A stretch of 60,000 bases of DNA from Lingula anatina. Lineage: Eukaryota; Brachiopoda; Lingulata; Lingulida; Lingulidae. The notes beneath the pieces were generated by a model that was not told where the DNA came from, ran no database searches, and saw only the letters and a program-made list of their open reading frames with translations. The position numbers and the translations under genes were made by a program. The stretch spans positions 460,457 through 520,456 of the forward strand of contig NW_019776091.1 in assembly GCF_001039355.2 (NCBI RefSeq). Direction: 5' to 3'. Shown piece after piece: positions 12,471 through 24,900 of the stretch; position 1 is the stretch's first letter, and each line of letters opens with the position of its first letter.

Positions 12471-14025
12471 AGAGTATAGACATCAATGGAGGTCACGTGG
12501 TCTAAAGACAAGTTCAAATATCAGAATAAAAGCTATAACTGCTGTTTTTGTGGTAAAACAGAATATATTATATTTCTATGAGTTATTCACAAGGTTTTTA
12601 TTGTGAAATATAGGTCTCATACAAAGAGTTATTATGCCTTTAACAATACTGTCAATTATTCCAATTTTATTATCATAGCTAAAGCATTCATTTAAGAAAG
12701 TAACCTGTAGAGTAAAATGTTCCAAAAACTGGTCCCAGTTTATTTCAAGATTAATACCAAAGGCTGCAAAGTTATTTGGGACTTCCCCCTAGTAACTACT
12801 TGGTCCCAAACCCCTTACCTAATTCCTTCTCCATAATTCACCACTTATGGGAATGAATTTCCACCCATGAAATACACTCCTTAAACATTCCTTCAACTAG
12901 CATTTTGCAAGACATCGGTGATAAAAAATGCTGACCTCCACAACTGAAGGATTGATTTTACAAGATATTAATTATTGCTCAAACCAACAGCAGCGAATGG
13001 CTTGCAAGATCATTAAGTGTTCAATGACCTTCTTCACGTTACATACCATTCACACCAGTCCTGATGTTTTGCACAATTGACTGTTGTGTGTAATATCCTT
13101 CAAGTTTCACAACAGTCTAAATTAACATTTCTAACAATGCACTTTCAATGATTGTCATGCAATATAGAATATATAAAATATTATTGTTGAAATAACTATT
13201 TCTTTCTAACATCTGAACATGAAAACACAAACCTTCCTATGAAGGTTTAAATATATCAACACTGATAGAAAAAAGTGACAACAATCCTTCTAACTGACTA
13301 AAATATGTTCAAAGAAGTGTTCATTCTTAATAAAGTACAATGAAACTGAACACTTAATGATTAGTGTCCTCTAACTGATAATTAAATTGTGGCAAAATAA
13401 ATCATGAGCACCAAGTATTTATAATCTGTGGGTTGCTTCTTTACTTAAACAAAAATTGACAGTAAATCCCTCAAAAAAAGGATTGACATTTTCAGTGATT
13501 AAAAAAAGCATTTAAGTCCACAAATGTAATACTGATTCTAAGCACCATAAATACACATCTCCAGTTTTGAGGTACTAAGTAAATAGTTTACAAAGTTGCT
13601 AGCTATTAAATACATGCAAGTGTACAATTTTAGAAATCAGCACTAGTGACTAGCCCATGTAGCTCATTTCATCCTTGGTGAGTGCTGTGGCAAAATCATA
13701 AGTATGGCCAATTCTTTCCTTTGACATAAATGATATTTATGATAAGATTTACTTAATACTTAATGTAAATTATATTTATGACTGTTTTCCATGCTCAATT
13801 TGGCAAGAGGTAAAACATTTGCTGAGCAATTGTAAGGTATGTCACCTAATGTCACTCAAATCTGTCCCAAGATATAAATTGACTTATTTTAGTTATAATA
13901 TCAATAGCAAGCACTTGACTGCAACCTCCCCACAGTGCCAGCACTCTAGGGTACCCAGTCAGCACTGTGATCAGACTGCAGGAGCACTGAGATGAAGCAA
14001 TGGTAATTGCGAAAAAGCACCTGTA

Positions 14026-14589
14026 AAGGGTACTGTAAGGGTTAGCCAAAAAAAAAACTCCTTTTATTTACTGCCTTACACATTTTTTGACATCATGTAA
14101 AAAATCGGTTTCTCAAATTTCTCCTTTAACCTGAGCACCCACGAGCACTGTTTCAATGCCAAATCCATCACACCATTGAGAACTCTAAAACCCTGTCAGC
14201 AATTTTTCTGAAAAGCCATAGTTCAGGTTTTATCTTAATAAGGCAAAATAAAGCATTTGTTCAGTGATGCATTGTAATTAGGTGCTCAGACCTCCATGAC
14301 AGAAACATTTAAATAAAATAACAGCAAGGCATTGAATGCAAATTTTTGTGATAAGATCTTGATCAGGAATGGAGTTAAGCTATTTCTCCTCGAAATAGAA
14401 AGATGTTAGATTGATGATAAATGCTTTGCCTCTGTTAATGCTAAGCAATGAGAAATATAAATGCTGATATTTTATATTTTTTGAGGGGATTTACATTGCA
14501 TTAAAGGTAGATGCATTACTGGATAATTAAATGCAGGAAAAAAACTCACTTTTAGTTTCTGGATGATCATAAACCCTTACAGTACCCTT
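14026..14589. mobile_element. Possible TIR element, 564 bp
   Basis: Perfect 18 bp inverted ends, AAGGGTACTGTAAGGGTT at 14026-14043 and its complement at 14572-14589. No convincing target duplication and no coding content, so this is tentative. Confidence 0.45.
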
Positions 14590-14689
14590 AAGTGGGATTG
14601 CACATTGAAGAGGGTGGAATTCAAAAAGCACTTTTTCAAGTTAAAATTGACAATCATTTGCGAATGGCTAAAACTGATCTGCATACAAC

Positions 14690-17600
14690 TTAGAACAAAC
14701 TTCTCCATATTCCTAGAAAAACAGCCCACTGAATAAATGTGGACAATATAAAAAACACATGTATAGAAAGAAAATATAATGGACTGAACTCTATACGCTT
14801 TGGCCCTGGAAGTCTCTTTCCAATGCTCCCAGTATTTGGCAAGTCTGGGAACATCCCTGTAATGTAGAAAGTGTCTAAAAGCTGTTCTTTTTCTTCAAAC
14901 CTTCTGTACATCCACTGTGTGAGCCCCTCTGTGTCAGTTGGAATCACTGATATGGGGAAGAGCCTGTAGTAAAGGGTAACGTCACAGGTTGGGCGCTGGC
15001 CAGCAATTACTGTCTGAAGGTCCAATGGTTTGGCATCCGGATAACCTATTGTGATGTCAATTACCCATTTGACGTGTTTTGAAGCTTGGCCTTAAAATCA
15101 TAAATCAAAACTGTTCAATAAAATTTATAGTAATCTGAATGTCTTTTATATCACACTTTTGAGGAGAAAAAAGTTGATAAACACAAATCTGTCCAATTTG
15201 CAAAATATAACATGCAAGATGTCTTTATAGCAAATGGAATTTAAAGGGGCATTTTATCAAAAACTCAAAGAATGTTAAACTATTCTGCAAATTCACCATA
15301 CCATACAGTATGTAAAAAGAAAAAAAATAAGAAAAAAATAAGGTAATTATGTCATACTTAAACTCATTTGCTTTTGAGTTTTTTTTAAGTGTAAGGAACA
15401 CACACCCACCAGGTGTTTGAGTTGATTTCTTCTTTAGTGTCTCTTTGGACAGTGTAGTCAGCACTGTCTTCATAGCACCAACTCTTGGGAGTGTTACATG
15501 TTCCAGTATTGGAAAATTATTCTTCTGTCCAAATCTTAAAGATAACAATGAGACAACTAGTAACATATATGTAGGTAAGTAAAAAATGTTTAGTTGTATG
15601 GCTATTACTGAATGAAGAAAAAATATTTTTTTCAAACTGATAATGATAGCACCTCAATCTTTTAAGTATTTAAAAATACTAAAATTTAAACTGGGAGGCA
15701 TGAAAAAGTTTTAAAGTGGAATATGAGAAGGCCCATTCTAAATGAGCAATCAACTAATTCTATGCATTTCAGAATTCTTTACCAAAATACTGAATTAAAC
15801 ATTTAATCAAACGTACATCTGGCTCCCTTGTCTTCGTTTTCTTAAAAAGCCACCTTCTGGAAACAGTAAAATCCATTTCCTGTCTCTAGTGAGGTAAGTC
15901 TTCTCAATGTGCTCCTGCAGCTTGTCCAACATTGTATTTCTATGTTCTTTTCCCTTATAAAAAATAAAATGGCATTTTTTGGAAATTATTCCATATTTCA
16001 TTATCCTGTAGATTGCTCGTCTTTTTTGGTTGATTAGTACAGAGGGACATTTTTCATTCTAATGCAATGATCAAATGCATGGTATACTCTAAGTTTCTAA
16101 TTTAACCCAAATTTACATGTACCACCATGTAAATTTTTCTTTTGCACTGATAATCTTTTGTACTAAATAATGCTCTGCCCATGAGCTTGATATATATGAC
16201 AGCACACTGAGCGATAGCGATTCATACTATTGTGTATACCGGGCTAGGGCACCCTGAGCTTCAGAGCTAACTTGACACTAACCTTTTCACTGTAGCCTAT
16301 CTCCATAGTGTCAAGTAACCTCTGACGAAAATAGTTTGACCTAGTTTATATAAGCCAATCGAATCCATGTTTCAAAATTTTTCACCAAAGTTTGGTGAAA
16401 ACGCTGATTGGTTGATCGTCAATCGGCAATCCTCGGCTGATTCCGCAAGCTCCATACTAACAACATAGTTATTGTCGAGTGCGGAGACATCCGAGTAGTT
16501 CCGAGTGGTTCCGAGTGCATAACCGTACACAAAGAAAGCATGGAGTATATCGGAATTGAAACCAGAGCAGTATGATGCCCTGCATCATTATCTACTGAGG
16601 GATGATGTATTTTGCGTGCTGCCCACAGGTTACGGCAAGTCCCTGATATTCAGCCTTATCTTTGATTGGTCCGGATTTGAACAAAGCGCGCTTTGACTCG
16701 TTCGCGTTCATTGGCTAGATCGTTCAATGAGTCATTGAGTGCGGGCTTTAAATTTGATTGGCGGGCGGCGGGGGCACTCGAATCTGGTCAGAGGTTACTT
16801 GACACGATGGAGATAGGCTACAGTGAAAAGGTTAGTGTCAAGTCAGCTCTGAAGCTCAGGGTGGGCTAGGGGGGTAGCAGTGCATTATTTGTCATACATA
16901 CAAAGGGAAATCCTAAATGTTTCCCACCAAGAAACCCTAATTTTGAATAGAATTTACTGACACCACCATGCACAGGTTGATATCAGCCTTTATGCGTCCA
17001 TATTCAGAAATACTTTTTTTAATGTAAATGCACACCTGTAAAATAAAGAAATCCCCATGACTGGCTGATACCACCCCAAAGTTGGTGTACTTGAAAATCA
17101 GATCCTGTATCCACATCATATGCCTCACAGCCTTTCCTTTGTGCTGCAGGGCATGCATCATGGTGGGCACATCAGCTGTGGACTGGTGGTTTACGATGAC
17201 CAGAGCCTCTTCATTGTAAGCTGGGGACACATTCTCTCCCACTTCTACAACTATGAAATTTATTGTAAACATTAAACTTGTGGTTTCATTCAATGTGCAC
17301 TGCAGAAACAATAAAGCCATAGAATAAACATAACGCCGTATCACTTTATCGAGGCAGAAATGAAAGTGAACCTTGATGAATAATTCATCAATATGGTCAT
17401 TATTTGTCCTACCATGATATATACTATATATATATATTAAAATAAATAACAAAACTAGTTTTACTCGATACAATCTATTTTCCTTGAGGATTCAATTTCT
17501 CCTGTCCATAACACTTATCATTATTTCTCTTAACAATCAAGTTCTTGACAGCAACATGTTAGCCAAGGATCGAAGCTTTTGTCTGTCTTCAATTTGATGG

Positions 17601-17970
17601 TAAATAAAAAATATTACAACCAGGAAAAATGTATTATATAAGTATGTTAGGAAGGAAATATTTAGGAGAGTCTCTATATCTACGGTTTTGAAATCCAGTA
17701 CCATTAGTACAGACAGATCTTACCACGATAGCCTGCAGTTGTCATCCAGCAAGTTACCATAGCAAGCAGCCACTTAAATAACACTCCTTCGATGTACCAA
17801 TACAAATCTGGTCTGATAAATCTTAGTGGTGAAAAGCAAAACATCCACACCACATAAGCTGGGATGCAGTACAAATTGTTGATGAGGACATAAAGTGCTC
17901 TGATTATGCATTTTCCAATCAGATATGGAGTCCACTGAACTGGGTCACTTGTTTTTCTGTTCAGTTCCAT
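14690..17970 (-). CDS. LPGAT1: Acyl-CoA:lysophosphatidylglycerol acyltransferase 1-like, complete
   Basis: ER-membrane acyltransferase of the PlsC/LPLAT family that re-acylates lysophospholipids. Five coding exons on the minus strand join in phase: 17970-17724, 17250-17036, 15953-15817, 15534-15410 and 15090-14690, giving 374 aa (human LPGAT1 is 370). The N-terminus has a hydrophobic segment (ALYVLINNLYCIPAYVVW). The acyltransferase motif NHQSTAD (H-x4-D) is in exon 2 with MMWIQDLIFKYTNFG. Motif III is LLFPEGGFLRKRR in exon 3, followed by FPILEHVTLPRVGA. The C-terminus has a last hydrophobic helix (FFILSTFIQWAVFLGIW). These match LPGAT1 more closely than AGPAT paralogues. The start ATG lies in an exon that begins at about 18044 and carries upstream ATGs. 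Intron 2 contains the 614 bp TIR element at 16250-16863. It is divergent from FH. Confidence 0.95.
16250..16863. mobile_element. DNA transposon with about 75 bp TIRs, 8 bp TSD and helicase fragment
   Basis: Long near-perfect terminal inverted repeats start CACCCTGAGCTTCAGAGCT and run about 75 bp to ..AGTAACCTCTGAC. The 8 bp GGCTAGGG flanks it on both sides (16242-16249 and 16864-16871), a clean target duplication. Inside, 16547-16696 (+) reads as a helicase fragment. The 8 bp duplication fits hAT, P or Zisupton/KDZ elements; the superfamily is not settled. It lies in LPGAT1 intron 2. Confidence 0.85.
16547..16696 (+). pseudogene. RecQ-like helicase fragment inside TIR element
   Basis: Open for 49 codons without an initiating Met. 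It reads ELKPEQYDALHHYLLRDD, then VLPTGYGKSLIF. This is the RecQ-family Q-motif region followed by a Walker A box (GYGKS). The frame ends in TGA at 16694-16696. Only motif 0/I is present, so it is a fragment of a larger protein, either transposon-encoded or captured. Confidence 0.75.
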
Positions 17971-18939
17971 AACTCTGAGTAGAGTTCCCAGGCATCAATC
18001 TCTTCCTTTTGATAACTTACTTTTAGCTGTTCCACGACATTATTCTGAAACTAATTAAAGAAGAGCAAGTAGGTTATCTACTTAAATAGATGATAAATGC
18101 AAGTTATCAATTTTCTTTCCTTTCCTTACATGAAACGTAGCTTAATAACCATTTGCTAATACTACTTGTAGTACTGACGAATAAGGAATTTTACAGTGCA
18201 TATATTGGAGTTGGAAAAAATCAATATGCACTGCATTTTGTCACCACCACTGCTGACTGTAAGTATTAAAGTAGCTTGGATACTTTCCCTACATTACATA
18301 CACAGAGTCTATGCAGTATCTGCATGCAGGCTTCACGTACTGCATTTTTTAAAATCTACAATCGACTCGTTTTGAGGAAAATGACAGCCTTGAAGTCACT
18401 GTATTACTAATAATCATTCAAAATAAACAAAATGACTTACAAATCACCCCAAATGAACTTACGCAGGAGATGCATGTTCTTATCCACTGAACATAGAGAG
18501 CTCGCCTACAGCAATCTGGGTATAAAGTCTCACTCTAAAGATAAGGATTAACATGAAAGCACACTGAATGCATGCAGAAAGTGCATGTGTTTCAAATGTG
18601 TAAAGAATTGAAAACAGGGATAGTTTCGTATCTTTCAACGCTGCATATACAACAGTCTTTGACACGTCGGTTTTAAAATGGGATAATGCAAGTAATTTTT
18701 ATTCAACTACTCACTAAATAAAAACTACTGTGCGTTTTATCTAAAGAATTAAGCTTCGAAAATTAATAAAGAATAACATACACTTTATAAATAGGTCAAA
18801 CCCAGGTCAAAGCGTGGATTTGCATTGTTAAACGAGGTACACAACTCTTCAAGGCTACTCCCGGTCCTTACAGGTGTGCAACTTGTCAACAGGAGCCGTT
18901 GCGTTAGAACAGACTACTTTACCTTAGCCAATATAAAAC
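17971..18939. promoter_or_regulatory. LPGAT1 / FH divergent promoter and LPGAT1 5' UTR
   Basis: On the minus strand a splice acceptor before AATAATGTCGTGG puts the LPGAT1 first coding exon start at 18044. A candidate 5' UTR donor (C|GTAAGT) lies near 18463. The UTR has two short upstream ORFs. Toward FH a perfect direct repeat of AGGTCA with 5 bp spacing lies at 18793-18809. No coding exon is recognised here. Confidence 0.5.
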
Positions 18940-21900
18940 ATGAGCATACAGTCCGAGGTAATTATTTGTTTATTAGTAATAGTTAGATATTTTGCTCACA
19001 ATGATAATCTTGCAGCTGCTGGAAAGCTTACTTTACGCATTTTGCACTTTTTTTCAACCGTTTCTACGTCTTTATTTTTTAAATGATGTTTTGTGCTAGA
19101 GTGAATCGTATTGCATACATGTATTACTGGTACTTATATTAGTAATGTGCCCTGTAATGGGAATGACAGTATACTCTGTTAACACTCAGGCGAAATTGTA
19201 AGTTTTCTAAAGATTGCAGTATAAAACATTGTAAATGTACATGTTATACAGGTGCATGTAGTTTGATTTTTAGAATTAATATAATAGTGGTTTGACAATT
19301 TTATAAAATATGGACTGAGATATGTCAAATTTTGAAATAATTTAACTCTATATTGATTTAAGCGTTATGTTAATTATAATTAATAACCCTAGAAATATAA
19401 AATGCTCTTTCAGTGTAAATGTTTCTTAATTATTATTAGGTGCAATATTTAGTTTTCTTTTGTCAATGTTTTTTTTTTTTAATTATTTAGAGCACTTATT
19501 GACATTTTTAATCTTCAACTAATTGACTGCAGTCAAAGCAACATATATGCATTTCAGTGCTTTTTTTTTAAATAAAAGTTAAAGCTTTTACGCACAGATA
19601 TTTTCTGTATCTTGTAATTATTTGCAAAACGATCTTAACTTCATCTTATCATGGAGTGTAAACAAGGAGCTGAGAAAACTTTGATGTCACTACACCAAAA
19701 TGGAAAAAAGAAATACATGGTTTAACATTGATATGAAACTTATTTGAATTCTGCAGGCAGGGTTTCGCATTGAAGAGGATGCCTTTGGAGAGATATCAGT
19801 TCCTAAAAACAAATATTATGGAGCAGGAACAGCTAGGTCTATCTATCATTTTGATATTGGAGGAGTCACAGAAAGAATGCCAGTAAGACTTTTATATTTT
19901 CATCAAAATGTTCATCAATTAACAAAAAATGAATCTAAAATATATAAACTCATCAAAATGTTCATCAATTAACAAAAAATGAATCTAAATATATATAAAC
20001 GAAGAAACATCAATTGAAGGATGATATTAATATCTTTAGTTTTGTTTTTCTTACTGAAACTAAAGAATTGTATATTAATTTCTTGCCTAGACTTAGAGGT
20101 AGATGTAATTAAGACTGTGTGCCACCTCGTGTGCTATTTTTAATCTTTTTTTTTACCCCAAAAACTGATGACACCTAACATCCATTTGTTCTTAGATACT
20201 GTAGAATCTAGATGTGAGAAGTCTGGTAATTATACTGTATGTAAAAGTTATTATATTTGTTTTTTTAATTCATTTTTAGATCCCAATTATACGTGCTTAT
20301 GCCATTTTAAAGAAAGCAGCTGCTGTTATCAACATGGAATATGGATTGGATCCAAGAGCTTCTGAGGCAATAGTACAGGCTGCTGAAGAGGTATGGTATC
20401 TGCAGTAGGAGGAATTTAAAATATACTGTCAGTTAAGAATATATATAGCTAAGAAAAACTACATATTTTGTAGATTTTATCTGCTATGATACCAAAGTGT
20501 AGATGGTGAAAGACAAATAAAGAAAGCATGCGATCATGAAAGTATATTTAAATGATTTATTGGAAATTTAAAGATTATTGAATTCTAGTAATGAAGGTCA
20601 GAGTTAGGTGAGATCATCATTACTGTTGTTTTTTTTTTTTTTTTGCTTTATCTCTGTTAGAGCGTTGTATGTCCATTACTGACAAAAAAGGCACATGATT
20701 ACTTAGTCGAGGAAAAGGTTTACTGGAGTATCTATTTCAATGTACAGAGGGATTCCAAAGAATGTCAGGTACCTAGGCTAGTAAAGCCTTGGCCAAAACC
20801 TGCAACTTTCCATAGATGTTGTTTCCATTATCTGCAATTTATGTCTAAACCACCATTAATATTAAACAGCTGTGCTAATTAAGTTACAGTCGAGTCCCTG
20901 GTCAATTTCAGGATTTTGTACCTTACATTGTAAATGTCACTTGTGATGTTATCAGAATTATAATTTTTGCTTTGCATCAAACTTCTTACTGAACTGCATA
21001 TATACATGTAACTCTATTGAAGATTGAAGATTTTACTAGTGCTAAGTGTGGTGTGTAGTTTTGGGGTCAACCTGTAAGCTACCAACATGTACTGGTACTG
21101 GAGGAGCTTTGAAGGGCATGTATGTTTTTTCTTCAGTGAATAAACTAAGCTTATTTTCAAGGTCACATATTTGATATTGAATGTCCTTGTACCATGCAGA
21201 CATTCCGTGTTGACCTACTTTGATGTATGCATTACCTGTCTGTCACTAACAATATGGGCCTTCATGTAATATGCAAAGGTTTATTTCAAGTTTTGTGTGC
21301 AAAGACATATTTATGTTGAGTGATGTCAACTTGACAGTCTTGAATGGTCTTTTTTATTTTCATGTACATGTTAGTATTTTTTTAATTTGCTTTAGATTTC
21401 AGCATGAATTCATGCATTGCTGAAGACTGTTAAAGCTGGTATTGTAAAGTTTTGGCATTGAAAAATTTAATATATTGCCACCAGAGACTTCATCCTAACT
21501 TGAATATAACCTGATTTCTGTCATTCATATTCCCAAATTACACATTTTGAAAATGATTTATATTCTTGATTGCTGACTATGTAGGCATGCAGAATCCCTA
21601 TGTGGGCCATTGCATCAAAACAGATCATGAAGCAAAATGACTTCAGCTGTTAAATTGACTGATATCTGATGCATGTGGTTATTGATCCTGAAAATTGTTT
21701 CCTGAAAATCAAGCTAATTTATTTACCAAATATAGTTGTTAGTAAGAAGTGTTAGTAGTGAAAAATATTAGTAGTGGGAGTGGTACAGTGATCTTATATA
21801 TAGTATTTTAATATTTTAATTTTGATACTTAAAATTGTTAAAATTCATGAAATCCTTCAGTCATAAGTCTTTTATCCAGTACTGATCCTAACTTATCCTC

Positions 21901-24900
21901 TCAACTCAAAGTTTTTAAATTAATAGAAATGACTGTATTATGTACTTATGTTGTGTCCATAATTGGGTTTTTTTAATTTTAGATAATGAATGGCCAGTTG
22001 GACGACCACTTTCCACTGGCCATCTGGCAGACGGGGTCAGGCACTCAGACAAATATGAACATAAATGAGGTGATCAGCAACAGAGCCATTGAATTGTTGG
22101 GTGGTGTGATGGGAAGCAAAACCCCTGTCCATCCTAATGACCACGTCAACATGTGTCAGGTACCAGCTTTTCTGTATTCTACTCAACACCAGGAGGTTTG
22201 TTAATCTCTAAACCTGATTGCATTCAGCGAGAGTCCCTTGGAGTTAGACGTACCTAGTAGGATAGTTTCATTGTAAACGCACCCATAGTGGACAAAGAAA
22301 TAACAACAATAACATTGCACATAATGGTTGTTTAATATATGCTCATAATGGTTGTTTAATTTTATAGTTAACAATCAACTTAAAAGACAAAAGAGTATAG
22401 ATAAATTGTGTCAGTTGCAGAATTTTAACTCGGATAGAATTGATACAATGAAGATATATACTTGGTACTCTAATGGGGCATTTATAAATAGCAAATGAAA
22501 TTCTTCAGCATTTCAGAAAAGAAGTAAATCTTTTATTACCATTTTGATTATAACCAACATTTTCAATACATCTTTCGTGGTTAGTCAGTTCAAAGGTACG
22601 GTGTGTAATGAAATATCCAAATGCAACTTCTTAACATATGGTATCAAAATATTATTGTTACATTTTATACTGCATATGTCATTAACTTTGAGTGAGTTTG
22701 AATGAACTTGTTTTGAGAAATAGCATACAGACTCAGTGACATATTATTATGACATTCAGATAAAGTTATGCAAATAACAATTCGCCATTATAGTATATTT
22801 TTGTCAAATGAATCTACAGTTTTAACTGAAATTTTTAAATGAATATATTTATCTTTGTATGTAAAAACCATCAAAATTGTTGTGATGAAGTGTAAGTTCT
22901 GTTGATTTAAAAGAAAGCTCGAGAGAAATAATTTGGAGTTGCACATACCTCTGTTTTTTTTACCATTTTGAATCAACACAAAATATGGTTGCTCTTGATC
23001 AAAAATGTTCATTAGCTTGGTAGTTAGATCATTAATGATAATTATAAAGCACACGTTGGAAAGTTTTCATACTGTTACCTTACAGCCAACCTGGACATGT
23101 GCCTTCATCAGACTGATGTGTGAAGATTTTGTTACTCACTGACTGCTTGGTGGTATAGCAGCCAGAACCCTCTTATAAATGTTGTGGGACCATATATAAG
23201 ATCAGTTGCCAGTGTTATTTCTTTAACATTGGTGAGACAGGTGGACAGTTGAAGACCAGGGTTAATGATCGATACACAAGATATCAGTGACTGTGGGCAA
23301 TACCAGCTCTCATTTCTGGACATGTAATAGACACTGGCCATAGTATATTGACTGGAATTCAACCAAGATCCTTAAATCTGAGTCAACCGATTTCTTTTGG
23401 AAGATACGAAAATATCAGCCACCCATGAAGGGGGGGGGGGGGGGGGGTCAATCAACCTGAAATTTATAAGTGGGTCCTGGCTGCTATACCACTCAGATCT
23501 TGGCCCTCATTACAATATACATTGAATTGTTGAAGTTTAAAACATCATATAAGAATTTGTCTGTGTTTGACTTAACCATCGTTTTAATAAAAACTGAGCA
23601 CTGATGCATGGTCCCATTTTTATCAAGTTTTTAAAATGAAAAACATTTATGCAGATTCTGTTGTTGCAGAGTTCCAATGATACCTTCCCCACTGCCATGC
23701 ACATTGCAGTTGCCCTAGAGATACACAAGCGTCTCTTGCCGTCAATGCAAGCCCTGTATGATGCATTGAAGCAGAAGTCTGAAAAGTTCAAAGACATCAT
23801 TAAGATTGGGAGAACACATTGTCAGGTACTGTTATAGGATTGCATCAACACCGGTCAAATAAAACTAATATTATAGTATATTGTCAGTGAAGATAGACAT
23901 GCAGTATTTTGTTTCTGTAGATTTAAGATATTTACAAATATTTTTTTCAGGATGCTGTACCATTGACTCTTGGCAGTGAATTTAGTGGCTATGTCCAGCA
24001 GTTAGAATATGGCATTGAAAGGGTAAAAGCTGCTCTGCCACGTGTTTATGAACTCGCAATAGGTAGGTTTTGCATGATCTAAATATGCAGCATTTTCCTG
24101 AAACCAAATCTACTGTATAGTATACTTTTACAATAATAAATTCTAATTTAGGTATGCAAAACAACATGTTGACCAAAAGCACAAACCCATAATTAGTATA
24201 CGTATGTAATTTAGTACATGAATGTTACTATCTTGATAGATGCCAGTTTCCAAGATTGCTGTCTTCTGACATTATTGTCACTTCTGATTGATAATAATAT
24301 AGATGGCATGGAATTTCTTTTCTCTTACTGGTCAATTAATAATGGCAACATCTGTCAGTTTTATGTTTGGTGGTGGTATCATTGTTATCAATCTTCAAAT
24401 TCATGGTTATAAGAACATAATGTTTAAAATTATCTCTGACATATGTTTATAAGTAGTTTTTATCCCTTTACATGTGCAGTTTCAAGTTAATTCATAAATA
24501 CTTTTTGTTCAGTTGTTTATTTTAGTTCTTAGCAAAACAATTTCCTGTACTTAAGTTTTATGTGTTTGTTGCTTGTATAAATTTTTATCTTATCTTGAAT
24601 GTTCCACAAAATCTTTTAATCATATAAACAGGGTGCTTTACTGAAAACTCAAAGATTTCATGTTCTTGAAAATCTGCAACTTTAACATTAAATTTATCAC
24701 TTTTTACTTTTATTTATTTATGTAAAAAAAAGGATGTTGTCATTGCAGGAGGGACAGCTGTTGGTACTGGGTTGAACACAGAGGTGGACTTTGGTCCAAG
24801 AGTTGTGGAATACATTGCCCAGCAAACAGGTAACGGCTTGATAGATTATAGTTTTTGTGTGTGTGAAAGAGTTATAACATCTCAAAACCTGCAACTAAGG

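Larger units (their letters stand above)
12026..14689. other. Convergent CRY-DASH / LPGAT1 3' region
   Basis: No coding exon is seen. It contains the CRY-DASH poly(A) signal (12209-12214), a single N at 12433 that marks an assembly join, a 26 bp perfect palindrome at 12445-12470, and an 18 bp inverted pair at 14026-14043 / 14572-14589. The right part probably includes the LPGAT1 3' UTR. A minus-strand AATAAA (TTTATT on plus) lies at 14063-14068, but which signal is used cannot be told. Confidence 0.5.

Noticed and set aside
15225-15635. Minus-strand ORF of 136 codons
   Set aside because: It only extends LPGAT1 exon 4 (15534-15410) into both introns; splice sites define the real part.
19013-19110. 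Possible alternative FH first exon starting [14 protein letters not shown]
   Set aside because: No GT donor in the right phase and poor resemblance to a mitochondrial presequence.
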